This document shows, in pieces, positions 26,753 through 35,183 of a stretch of 64,000 nucleotides of DNA. Position 1 is the first letter of the stretch; each line of letters starts with the position of its first letter. Origin of the DNA: JABDKH01 sp963768565 (lineage in GTDB: Bacteria; Bacteroidota; Rhodothermia; Rhodothermales; JABDKH01); NCBI GenBank assembly GCA_963768565.1, contig CAVYIO010000007.1:62001-126000 (forward strand), in the 5' to 3' direction. Below the pieces are notes generated by a model that worked only from the letters and a program-made list of their open reading frames with translations, was not told the origin of the DNA and did not search any database. Made by a program: the position numbers and the translations under genes.

Positions 26753-28556
26753 ATGAAGTTTTTCTCAACGCTGGCTGCCAGCACACTCGGAACACTCATC
26801 GCTCTGGGTATAGCGGTGTTCTTCTTCTTCATGTTCATCTTCGCGCTCGCCGCATCTTCGGAAGATGTCCCACGCGTTCGGGAAGGGACGCTCCTCGTAG
26901 CCGAGTTGTCGGGCGGCATGCCCGAGCTCGTCTCTGGAGATCCCTTTGCGCAGCTACTCGCCAATGAGCCATCGCTGGATCTGCGCTCCGCAAAGCGGGC
27001 CTTCGAGAAGGCAGCGGTCGACGATCGCATTGTAGGTCTGTGGCTTCGCATGCGCAGCAGCTCGATTCCGTGGGCAGCAACTCAGGAGCTTCGGGCGGCT
27101 ATTGCTGAATTCAAGTCGACCGGCAAGCCGGTGTATGCATCCAGTGACGATTTCATGACGATGGAGGGCGAGTACTTCCTCCTCAGTGTTGCGGACAGCG
27201 TATTCGCTGCTCCGGGCGGGCTGTTCGAGTTTAATGGCTTCGCCATCGTTGCCACATTCTACAAGGGCTTGCTGGACAAGCTGGGTATAGAGCCTCAGAT
27301 CGTTCGGTCGGGCAAGTTCAAGTCGGCCGTGGAACCGTTCCAGCGAAGCAACATGTCTGAAGAGAACCGACAGCAGCTCAACGATCTGCTCGTTGCGCAG
27401 GAAGGAGTATACCTGCAGACCATCTCAGAAGCGCGCGGGTTGTCGGTCGAGGAGCTGCGGGAGCGCGCGTCCGACGATGCCATCCTGCGGGTAGAAGATG
27501 CTGTCGACATGGGTCTCGTCGACGAGCTGATTTACAACGACCAGGTGATCGCTCGATGGAAGGAGCGGCTTGCTGTGGAGCCGGATGGAAAACTCAAGAC
27601 CATCTCCCTCGCGCGCTACGCGAAAGTGCCTGGCATCCTCGGCCGGCCTCAAGGAGGGAAAGGCAGGTCAGATTGCCATCGTGTATGCCGTGGGTACAAT
27701 TGTCGGCGGCGCCAGCGATGAAGAAACACCGTTCTCGGCAGGAGTGATTGGTTCGGAGACCTTCGCGAAGGCGATCAAAGAGGCGCGTGAATCGGATGAT
27801 GTAAAAGCCGTGGTTGTCCGAATCGACTCACCGGGCGGATTCGCCCCCGCTGCAGATGCCATGCTGCGCGAGGTCGAGCTTACCGCGGCGGAGAAACCTG
27901 TTGTCGTCTCGATGGCCAACGTCGCGGCGTCCGGTGGATACTGGATGGCGATGGCCGCGGATACGATCGTGGCCGAACCCCTTACCCTTACCGGATCGAT
28001 TGGAGCCTTCAGCCTCTTCTTCAATACCGGCGCTTTCTTCGACGACAAGCTCGGAATCACCTTCGACCGTGTTCGTACGAGCCCGTACGCCGACATGTTA
28101 TCAGGCGTACGCGCGCTGAGCGAGGCCGAGACCCGCCTTCTTCAGGACCTGACCGACGAGACGTATGCGAGATTTCTAGACATCGTCGCCGAAAACCGGG
28201 GAATGACGACCGACGATGTTCAAGAACTTGCCCAGGGACGAGTCTGGATGGGCATCCAGGCAAAGGATGTGGGACTCGTCGATGTGCTTGGCGGCCTCGG
28301 TGATGCCACTGAGATTGCAGCCGATCTCGCAGGTCTGGAGCCGGGATCGTATACAACTCGTTCCCTGCCGCGTCCGAAGACCTTTCTCGAGCGGATGACC
28401 AGGTCTCTCGAGGCCGAAGCCGTCAGCGCCTGGACGAATGTCACGACGTCGGCCGCCGAACGCGCTATGCGTGAGCAGATGAAGGCACTCGAGGAAGCGT
28501 TGCGGGATCACGCCACGGTGCAGGCCAGAATGGCGTACGACATACGGATCGACTAG
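26753..28556 (+). pseudogene. sppA: Signal peptide peptidase SppA, 67-kDa type, frameshifted
   Basis: A tandem-domain SppA that digests leftover signal peptides at the membrane. The first frame (ATG 26753) has an N-terminal membrane anchor (residues about 11-33) and the catalytic lysine Lys190 in SGKFKSAVEPF. The second frame from about 27640 has the second domain with the nucleophile serine in NVAASGGYWMAMAAD and a normal C-terminus. One extra G in the GG at 27632-27633 separates them; removing it gives KVPASSAGLKEGKAGQIAIV and an intact protein of about 600 residues. Since the two catalytic residues lie on opposite sides, neither half alone would work. The gene converges with gpmI (4-bp overlap). 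Confidence 0.9.
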
Positions 28557-30100
28557 ACGCCCGAGTCGATATCAATCAGAACATCGCCCGTCATCTCGGC
28601 GGGGCGATCGATACCGAGAAGTGCCAGTATCGTCGGTGCGACGTCACCCAATTTCCCGGGACGAATCGGGCCGGCGAAGCCGTCGTGTATGATGACGTGA
28701 GGTACCAGCGCAGTGGTATGCGCCGTGTGTGGCGACCCGTCAGGATTCATCATCTTGTCCGCGTTGCCGTGATCCGCGATCATCTCCACCGAGTATCCAC
28801 TCTCCAGCGCCGCCTCGACTACTTTGCGAGCCGCTGCATCCACTGCCTCCACCGCTGCGACGGCGGCCTCGAAGACTCCGGTATGACCAACCATGTCCGC
28901 GTTCGCGAAGTTGACTATGACGAGTTCATACTTCTTCTCCCGAAGCGCTGCTGCTACCCGATCCGCCAGCTCCGGCGCGCTCATCTCCGGCTGGAGGTCG
29001 TAGGTCGCTACCTTCGGTGACGGAACCAGGATTCTGTCCTCGCCCTCAAACTTTGCTTCACGACCACCGCTAAAGAAATACGTCACGTGCGGATACTTTT
29101 CGGTTTCCGCAGCTCGCAATTGCCTGAGCCCGCTGCGCGAGATGACTTCGCCGAGGGTTTTGACCAGATTGACTTTCGGGAATGCGATCGGAAGATCGAA
29201 TGAGGCGTCGTACGGCGTGAACGTTACGTACATCAGGTCAAGTCGGGCCGCATCGAATCCGTCGAACGCGGGATCAGTCAGTGCACGCGTGAGCTGGCGT
29301 GCTCGGTCGGCGCGGAAATTGAAGAAGATGACGACGTCGCCCGTCTCGATGCGCGTGCTGGCTCCGTCGGATTCTTCCAGGCGCGCAGGCTTGATGAACT
29401 CGTCCGTGATTCCGTTTGCATAGCTCTCTTCAAACGCAGCAACGGGATCCGAGTACGTACTGCCCTCACCATACACCAGCAACCGATACGCGAGCTCCGT
29501 TCTCTCCCACCGGTTGTCCCGATCCATTGCGTAGTACCGGCCCACGATGCTCGCAAGAACACCAACGCCAATTCTCGCCGCTGCCTCAACAAATTCGCGC
29601 GCATATTCCTTCCCTCCTTCCGGATCGGTATCACGCCCATCCGTAAATGCGTGCAGGCAGACCTTGTCCCGTTCAAGACCATGCTCCTTTGCGAGCGTGA
29701 GCAGTGCCGTCAGATGACTTACGTGGGAATGCACGCCGCCGTCTGAAAACAGGCCCATGAGATGTAGCTTCGCCCCCGCATTCGACGCCTGCCGAACAGC
29801 CTGCAACAGGATCTCATTCTCGAAGAACGACCCGTCGGCGATGGCCTTGTCGATTCGCGTGATGTCCTGGTAGACAACGCGCCCGGAACCCAGATTCATA
29901 TGCCCCACTTCAGAGTTCCCCATCTGCCCTTCCGGTAACCCTACGGCCAATCCGGAAGCCTCAAGGGTCGAGTTGGGGTACCGTGCAAACACGTCGTCAA
30001 GGAACGGTTTGCGTGCAGCGTCGATCGCACTGACGGAAACGTCCTCGGCAATTCCGTAGCCGTCGAGAATAATGAGAATATGTCTATCTGAAGGCTTCAT
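28553..30100 (-). CDS. gpmI: 2,3-bisphosphoglycerate-independent phosphoglycerate mutase
   Basis: A 515-residue, two-metal enzyme that interconverts 3- and 2-phosphoglycerate in glycolysis and gluconeogenesis. Metal and nucleophile sites are present: ILDGYG at residue 11, Ser63 in GQMGNSEVGHMNLG, FTDGRDTDP, GRYYAMDRDNRWERTE, NFRADRARQ, and the C-terminal DMVGHTG and ADHGNAD. The start is ATG 30100. It is followed by no gene on its strand but is preceded by nth with a 24-bp gap, so the two are likely co-transcribed. Confidence 0.97.
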   Translation of the reverse strand: MKPSDRHILIILDGYGIAEDVSVSAIDAARKPFLDDVFARYPNSTLEASGLAVGLPEGQMGNSEVGHMNLGSGRVVYQDITRIDKAIADGSFFENEILLQAVRQASNAGAKLHLMGLFSDGGVHSHVSHLTALLTLAKEHGLERDKVCLHAFTDGRDTDPEGGKEYAREFVEAAARIGVGVLASIVGRYYAMDRDNRWERTELAYRLLVYGEGSTYSDPVAAFEESYANGITDEFIKPARLEESDGASTRIETGDVVIFFNFRADRARQLTRALTDPAFDGFDAARLDLMYVTFTPYDASFDLPIAFPKVNLVKTLGEVISRSGLRQLRAAETEKYPHVTYFFSGGREAKFEGEDRILVPSPKVATYDLQPEMSAPELADRVAAALREKKYELVIVNFANADMVGHTGVFEAAVAAVEAVDAAARKVVEAALESGYSVEMIADHGNADKMMNPDGSPHTAHTTALVPHVIIHDGFAGPIRPGKLGDVAPTILALLGIDRPAEMTGDVLIDIDSGV

Positions 30101-30124
30101 GGTCGTACGATCTATGAATGTTCG

Positions 30125-30952
30125 TCAGGCAACTCGATAGTCCTGGACGCGCCTGGTGGTTACTCCGGTCCGCGACTCGTAGACGTTCATCGATCCGCAT
30201 TTCGGGCATGCGATCTGTCGAGTTCCGTTACGGTCGACGCGCGAGTCGGGTCGGTCAAAATAGTGATCGCGGGTTCGGCAGTAGAACTTGCCCTTGCGAG
30301 GAGAAAGCCCGCTCAATGGCTCCGGCAGCTTCTGGAGCGAGCTGTAGTAGCCGCAGACTTTCGTGAGCGAACACACGTCGCACCGGGGAGATCTCGCGGT
30401 ACACGTGTACCGTCCGTGGAGTATGAGCAGATGATGGCCCTCCGACCAGTCGGTCTCGGGGATCGCCTTCTTGAGCTGTTTCTCCACCGCCAGCGGAGTC
30501 CGGCCCTTCGAGGCAAGTCCAATCCGGTTGGCCACTCGGAACACATGTGTATCGACGGGCAAAGCATCAACATCGAACGCGACGGACGCCACCACCTGCG
30601 CCGTCTTGCGACCGACGCCCGGCAGAGTCATCAATTCCTTCAGCGTTCCGGGGATCTGCCCGTCATATTCGTCAATTACCTTTCGCGCCATGGCTGCGAG
30701 GTGTCGCGACTTGTTGTTCGGGTACGTGACTGATTTTATGAACGGCAGGATTTCAGTCGGGTCTGCCAGGGATAGCGCACGGATGTCCGGGAATCTCTCG
30801 AACAACTCAGGGGTAACCATATTGACACGTTCATCGGTGCACTGTGCCGACAGGATTACAGCGACGATCAACTCGTACGGATCCGTGTACTCGAGCTCCG
30901 TCTCTGGCCGCGGGATCGCTTTCCGCAGTTGGCGGATCACGAAACATGCCAT
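30125..30952 (-). CDS. nth: Endonuclease III with a C-terminal zinc-ribbon-like extension
   Basis: A base-excision DNA glycosylase/AP lyase for oxidised pyrimidines. The helix-hairpin-helix with catalytic Lys is LPGVGRKTAQVV, the catalytic Asp is in VDTHVFRVANR, and the 4Fe-4S site is Cys-x6-Cys-x2-Cys-x5-Cys (from CTARSPRCDVC). From ATG 30952 it has 275 residues, against about 210-220 for most Nth proteins. The extra 55 C-terminal residues hold CRTRDHYF and CPKCGS, which look like a zinc ribbon in which one Cys of the first pair has become Arg. An upstream in-frame start at 31051 would add 33 unlikely residues. It precedes gpmI. Confidence 0.92.
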   Translation of the reverse strand: MACFVIRQLRKAIPRPETELEYTDPYELIVAVILSAQCTDERVNMVTPELFERFPDIRALSLADPTEILPFIKSVTYPNNKSRHLAAMARKVIDEYDGQIPGTLKELMTLPGVGRKTAQVVASVAFDVDALPVDTHVFRVANRIGLASKGRTPLAVEKQLKKAIPETDWSEGHHLLILHGRYTCTARSPRCDVCSLTKVCGYYSSLQKLPEPLSGLSPRKGKFYCRTRDHYFDRPDSRVDRNGTRQIACPKCGSMNVYESRTGVTTRRVQDYRVA

Positions 30953-31079
30953 CTCGCGTTTGTTCAAACTGACCCCGGACCGGTTTCTGGACGCATCACG
31001 ATAGACGTATTTTAACGCGAGAAGGGGTATGTTCGTCCCGCGCCGCAGCAAAGTCTCCTAGAAGAATCCGGACCGACGC

Positions 31080-32327
31080 TTGAGCAGCAAAGCCGTCATC
31101 CTCGCGACCTTTCTGGTCTGTAGCGTCGGCTACCCGGCACTCACTCGTCTGGAGGCCTCGGCTCAGTCGGTCGCCGCGCTGTCTGATTCAGCTTCGATTT
31201 CGCTCATTACCGTTCTGCCTGGCGAAGCTGTCTATTCTCTTTTTGGCCACTCGGCACTGCGCGTCCGCGACCCCGATCAGAACATCGACTATTCCTTCAG
31301 CTACGGCACGTTCCACTTCGACGACCCTATGTTCGTCCCCAAATTCACTCGGGGAGATCTCGACTATTACCTGAGCGTGGCGTACTTCGATAACGCACTT
31401 CGGCTTTACCGGGATGTCGAGGGTCGTCCGGTTATTGAGCAGCGCCTCGCACTGTCCAGGGATCAGCAGAATCGACTGTTCGAGTTCCTGCAGGAGAATG
31501 CGAGAACCGAGAATCGGTACTACCGGTATGATTTTCTGTTTGACAACTGTTCGACACGGATTCGGGACGCGCTCGAGACCGCACTGGCGGGTGAGGTTTC
31601 GTTCGAGGATTCTGAGTCGGGCGCTGTATCCTTTCGCGAGCTTCTCGCGCCCTATCTGACAGAGAGATCGTTCCTTCGACTTGGAATCGGCCTTCTTCTC
31701 GGAGCCGGAGTGGATCGCCGTGCGTCTCCGCGCGAGACAACGTTCCTTCCGGATCATTTGTCGAGTCTGTTCGACAAGGGCGTATTGACGGATTCGATGG
31801 GCACGCGCCGGTCTCTGGTCTTGCGGCGTGACACCCTGCTCATTGTTCCATCGTACCGGCGTGCAGAGTCTGGAATCCCATGGGCCGGTCTGATGCTGGG
31901 GGCCATCTGCGTCTGGCTGGCGGTCATCACGTTGCTGGAGGCCCGGCGCGGTGAGGTCAATGAACGGGTCGACGTGGTCCTGTTTGGCCTGGTGGGTCTG
32001 ATCGGGTGTTTTCTCCTGTTCATGTGGTTCGGCACGTCACACAACGTAACCGGCGCCAACTGGAATCTAGCGTGGGCGTGGCCGACTCACCTGGTGTACG
32101 CCGGGCTGCTTGCGAGGAAAGGGCTGAGTCCGCAGATGATTCGGTACGCGATGGTCAGCGCCGCGGCGATGGTAATCCTTGTCGCGGTGTGGGAGCTCAT
32201 CCCTCAGGATCTTCCCGAGCCCGCCCTCGCCGTCGCACTGATGATTGCGATGCGAGGGGCCTGGACGGCGCTCTACGCCAGAAAGCAAAAGGCCGGTGAG
32301 ACGCTGCTCACCGGCCCTGAAGACTAG
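31080..32327 (+). CDS. DUF4105 (Lnb N-terminal-like) membrane protein
   Basis: A 415-residue protein with an N-terminal signal (residues about 1-29) and a DUF4105 domain: SLITVLPGEAVYSLFGHSALRV, YSFSYGTFHF and YRYDFLFDNCSTRIRDAL with the Asn-Cys-Ser-Thr catalytic-type motif of the NlpC/P60-like fold. After about residue 270 come four or five hydrophobic helices. DUF4105 proteins face the periplasm and are common in Bacteroidota; function is uncertain. The start is TTG at 31080. It diverges from nth and converges with the PEGA/TonB gene, overlapping by 4 bp. Confidence 0.82.
   Translation: MSSKAVILATFLVCSVGYPALTRLEASAQSVAALSDSASISLITVLPGEAVYSLFGHSALRVRDPDQNIDYSFSYGTFHFDDPMFVPKFTRGDLDYYLSVAYFDNALRLYRDVEGRPVIEQRLALSRDQQNRLFEFLQENARTENRYYRYDFLFDNCSTRIRDALETALAGEVSFEDSESGAVSFRELLAPYLTERSFLRLGIGLLLGAGVDRRASPRETTFLPDHLSSLFDKGVLTDSMGTRRSLVLRRDTLLIVPSYRRAESGIPWAGLMLGAICVWLAVITLLEARRGEVNERVDVVLFGLVGLIGCFLLFMWFGTSHNVTGANWNLAWAWPTHLVYAGLLARKGLSPQMIRYAMVSAAAMVILVAVWELIPQDLPEPALAVALMIAMRGAWTALYARKQKAGETLLTGPED
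32282..32316 (-). terminator. Terminator of the PEGA/TonB gene inside the end of the convergent gene
   Basis: A perfect 10-bp stem (GGCCGGTGAG and CTCACCGGCC, 6-base loop) at 32291-32316 is followed on the minus strand by TTTTGCTTTC. It starts 8 bases past the stop codon of the minus-strand gene, so it serves that gene, yet it lies within the last codons of the plus-strand DUF4105 gene. Confidence 0.75.
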
Positions 32328-34693
32328 TTGATTGCGAAGTTGACGAACAACGTCATCCGCGACTTGACCGGCAGACGATCCACGAGTCCCGGTGAGAATT
32401 TCGCTCGCTGAATGGCTCGCATAGCAGCGTCGTTGCAGCCCATCGGCAGCCCCTTGGCGATCTTCAGGTCTTGAGCTCGTCCGTTTTCGTCCACTACGAA
32501 CTGGACATACACCCGGCCCTGAACGCCGGCATTGTATGCCTCCTCCGGATAATCGACGTGTGCATGCAACGCCTCGAGACCTCCAATCAGTTGAGGCGCG
32601 GCGTCGACAACCGTGTAGACACCGCTTTCGTCGACCGAAGGCATGGCGGACTCTGTCATCCCCTTTGCAGCCAGGCCGAGCTTGTTCTGAACCACTTCGG
32701 CGTCGGGACGGAACGTAAGGGCCTCGTTGTACTTTTCGATCGCTTCTGCATAGCGCGATTCCGAGAAGAGCTTATCGCCAGCCACGAGCGCTGCCGAAAA
32801 AGCGTGGTCCACGAGATCGACGTCGATGGGTGTCGTACGATCGGGTTGCACGTCGAGCGTCGAACTCCATTCCCCGTACCTCGGATGAACGAGACGAATC
32901 ACGCGCTGGCCGGCGTCGACCATTTCGACACTTCCGACCTGCGTCGATCGCTGGACAAGTGTTCCATCCACGTACAGTTCAGCGCCGGCCGCCGAAAGGT
33001 ATTCGATTCGCCCCTTCATGCGCGCGAGGACCGCGTGAAACGGCGTCTGAATGGACGGCATGACGTTCAGCTCGGTTTCGTACGGCACGTACCCCTCTCT
33101 TTGCATCGTCACACGCGCCTTTCCGATGACAATGTCTGTTATCGTCAGCGGCGTTTCGCCGACAGCCCGGTCATTCAAGAACACTGACGCTCCCGACGGC
33201 TCGGATGTCACTACAATGGCTCCCGTTGATTGCACATCCTCCTGGACCTCTTGAACTGGATTTGACCTGCGTTCGGGAGTCACGTCAGCGGTGGCCTCAG
33301 TGGCCTGAGATGACGTCTCGCGAGTACCATCTGTATTTCGATTTCTCGTAGTTGAACGATCGTCCGGTTCAACCGCTGCCACTGACGAGCGTGAGTCCTC
33401 CGGCACGTCGACCTCGTAGGCCAACTGCGCTGATGGATCGGCCTCAAGTTCGAAGTACAGACTGGGCGAACTGCCGATTTCCAACATGGTGTCGACCGAC
33501 ACGAAGTCTGACTTCTTGATCGAGACGGCCTGGAGTCCTTGAGCAACCGTGATACCCTGAAACGGCGTGACGCCGACTAGATCAGAATCAAGGTAGACCC
33601 GGGCCCCGGGCGGAAATGTCGACACCGAGAGGCTGGCCTCGCCGGCCGTGCCCATTGCGTCGGCCGATGCGTGCAGGTGCACGGAATCGGAATCGGCCTG
33701 CGAAGACGCGAGAGCCGCGGGATCCTCCGCGTCATCCGAGAACATTCGCGGAACGAAAAGAAGTCCGGCGATCGCGACAACAAATGCTGCAGCAACGCCG
33801 ACGAAGGTGCCCAGACGCTCCTCAAACATGCCGGACCGATACGTGAGCAGCGGCACGAGTTTGTCGCGAATGCTCCGCTCGCGTTCGACGTCTGCCTCAA
33901 GTTCGTCTGGAGATGGCAACGTGACGGTTACGGCTGGCTTCCCTTTGGGCTTCTGATGATGCGTGCCGGTCAGGGCGGACTTCGCCCCCGTCATCATCGA
34001 ATCGAATCCTACGAGTTTGGAGAATGGTGGAATGCGGTGCGGCAGTTGTGCGACGACCTCGTCATCTGAAACAGTCGCCATGTCCTGAAAGACGTCCAGT
34101 TCCTCCACAGCTTCCGAATCGGCCAGCTCCTCAGTTTGCTCAATGGTCGGCGGAACGAACTCCACAATGGGTGCTGCTACGGGTGACTCATCAGCGACTT
34201 CTTCCTCTGCGGTCGGCTCAGCGACAATTTCTTCTGCAAGATGCTCGTCTGGCTGCACGTGTTCGACGACCGTCCAGCGGTGCTCCATGTCCGCGGCCGA
34301 CATAGGAAATGTAATATGATCAAGGGACGCGCTTTCTGCCGGAGAGTCCTCAACGGAATCGATTGGGGTTGCATCAATTCGGAATTCGGCCGGCTCCTCG
34401 TCCACCGACTCGGGGCGACCTGAATCCTGATCCAGCATATCGAAGCCCGGCAAGTCGACAGGCATGGAGGCATACACTGGATGCTGGTCTTCCAGATCAC
34501 GCGGCGCGTGCTCGATCTCTGTATCCGGGCCAGGATCCTCTTCTACGCTGGACGCAGTATTGATGACTGGCGTGTCGGTCTGGATACCATCCTCTTCGCC
34601 GCTTGTCTGCGGTTCCTGTGCACGCTCGTCCTCCTGATCAACCTCCTCAAGGAGTCGATTGAATTTCTCAAGTTCCTTCTGGATATCTAGCAT
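32324..34693 (-). CDS. Envelope protein with two PEGA domains and a TonB C-terminal domain
   Basis: A 789-residue protein from ATG 34693 (MLDIQKELEKFNRLLEEVDQ). Residues 1-300 or so are acidic, Glu/Pro-rich and probably disordered in the cytoplasm. One membrane helix follows (FVGVAAAFVVAIAGLLFV, near residue 335). Outside it are a PEGA domain (LSVSTFPPGARVYLDSDLVG), a Thr/Ser/Arg-rich linker, a second PEGA domain (IVVTSEPSGASVFLNDRAVG), another beta domain, and a TonB C-terminal domain (YPEEAYNAGVQGRVYVQFVV to FVNFAIN). TonB-C domains couple inner-membrane energy to outer-membrane receptors; PEGA domains bind envelope polymers. ExbB/ExbD are not in the window. It lies downstream of tRNA-Glu on the same strand, beyond a terminator. 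Confidence 0.85.
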   Translation of the reverse strand: MLDIQKELEKFNRLLEEVDQEDERAQEPQTSGEEDGIQTDTPVINTASSVEEDPGPDTEIEHAPRDLEDQHPVYASMPVDLPGFDMLDQDSGRPESVDEEPAEFRIDATPIDSVEDSPAESASLDHITFPMSAADMEHRWTVVEHVQPDEHLAEEIVAEPTAEEEVADESPVAAPIVEFVPPTIEQTEELADSEAVEELDVFQDMATVSDDEVVAQLPHRIPPFSKLVGFDSMMTGAKSALTGTHHQKPKGKPAVTVTLPSPDELEADVERERSIRDKLVPLLTYRSGMFEERLGTFVGVAAAFVVAIAGLLFVPRMFSDDAEDPAALASSQADSDSVHLHASADAMGTAGEASLSVSTFPPGARVYLDSDLVGVTPFQGITVAQGLQAVSIKKSDFVSVDTMLEIGSSPSLYFELEADPSAQLAYEVDVPEDSRSSVAAVEPDDRSTTRNRNTDGTRETSSQATEATADVTPERRSNPVQEVQEDVQSTGAIVVTSEPSGASVFLNDRAVGETPLTITDIVIGKARVTMQREGYVPYETELNVMPSIQTPFHAVLARMKGRIEYLSAAGAELYVDGTLVQRSTQVGSVEMVDAGQRVIRLVHPRYGEWSSTLDVQPDRTTPIDVDLVDHAFSAALVAGDKLFSESRYAEAIEKYNEALTFRPDAEVVQNKLGLAAKGMTESAMPSVDESGVYTVVDAAPQLIGGLEALHAHVDYPEEAYNAGVQGRVYVQFVVDENGRAQDLKIAKGLPMGCNDAAMRAIQRAKFSPGLVDRLPVKSRMTLFVNFAIN

Positions 34694-34884
34694 CGGTCCG
34701 GCTCTGGTTTGTTGTAGTTCGCTCGAATCGGCCGACACCGGCTTCTCACCCTCTGGCGTAGCGCAGGGGAGGCAGCGGAAACAGACGAACTGGTCAGGGC
34801 ATGTCACTTCGATAATCGGCAACCCGGATCGATCCTAAAGGGTATTGCCGCACCGACTTAGTGGCCTCACAGCCTCGCAGGACA

Positions 34885-34919
34885 CAAAAAAGCCCCGACA
34901 GCGAGGGCTGCCGGGGCTT
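34885..34919 (-). terminator. Rho-independent terminator after tRNA-Glu
   Basis: Minus-strand hairpin AGCCCCGGCAG, loop, CTGTCGGGGCT followed by TTTTTTGTG, directly after the encoded CCA end of tRNA-Glu. It ends the two-tRNA transcript. Confidence 0.85.
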
Positions 34920-34994
34920 GGTACCGCGTACGGGATTTGAACCCGTGTTACCGCCGTGAAAGGGCGGCGTCCTAGACCCCTAGACGAACGCGGC
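34919..34994 (-). tRNA. tRNA-Glu (TTC)
   Basis: A 76-base cloverleaf on the minus strand: acceptor GCCGCGT pairs with ACGCGGT, anticodon loop CTTTCAC gives TTC, T-arm GGGTTCAAATCCC. The 3' CCA is encoded (complement of 34919-34921). The first pair is G-U. It is followed at once by a terminator and preceded by tRNA-His on the same strand, 41 bp upstream. Confidence 0.96.
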
Positions 34995-35035
34995 AAGCAG
35001 ATGTCGAGCCGCGACTCTACGTCGGTCGGACCAGG

Positions 35036-35110
35036 GGTGACCGAGGGGAATTGAACCCCCGACCTCCAGGGCCACAACCTGGCGCTCTAACCGACTGAGC
35101 TACGGTCACC
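35036..35110 (-). tRNA. tRNA-His (GTG)
   Basis: Minus-strand cloverleaf with the extra 5' G (G-1 opposite C73) that marks tRNA-His: GGTGACCG pairs with CGGTCACC. The anticodon loop reads TTGTGGC, giving GTG; the T-arm is GGGGTTCAATTCCCC. CCA is not encoded (CCT follows in the DNA). It is the first gene of the tRNA-His/tRNA-Glu transcript. Confidence 0.96.
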
Positions 35111-35123
35111 GTGTGCAAGCACA

Positions 35124-35135
35124 TTTATAAAGTTA
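35124..35135 (-). promoter_or_regulatory. Likely -10/-7 region of the tRNA promoter
   Basis: On the minus strand TAACTTTATAAA lies 13 bp before the tRNA-His 5' end. TAACTTTA is one base from the Bacteroidota -7 consensus TAnnTTTG, and TATAAA also fits a sigma-70 -10 box. Position fits a short tRNA leader. No convincing upstream box is seen. Confidence 0.4.
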
Positions 35136-35183
35136 ATGAATCTCTCGGATCCCCGTTCGAAGTGAACTTTCGGTGCACCCGGA

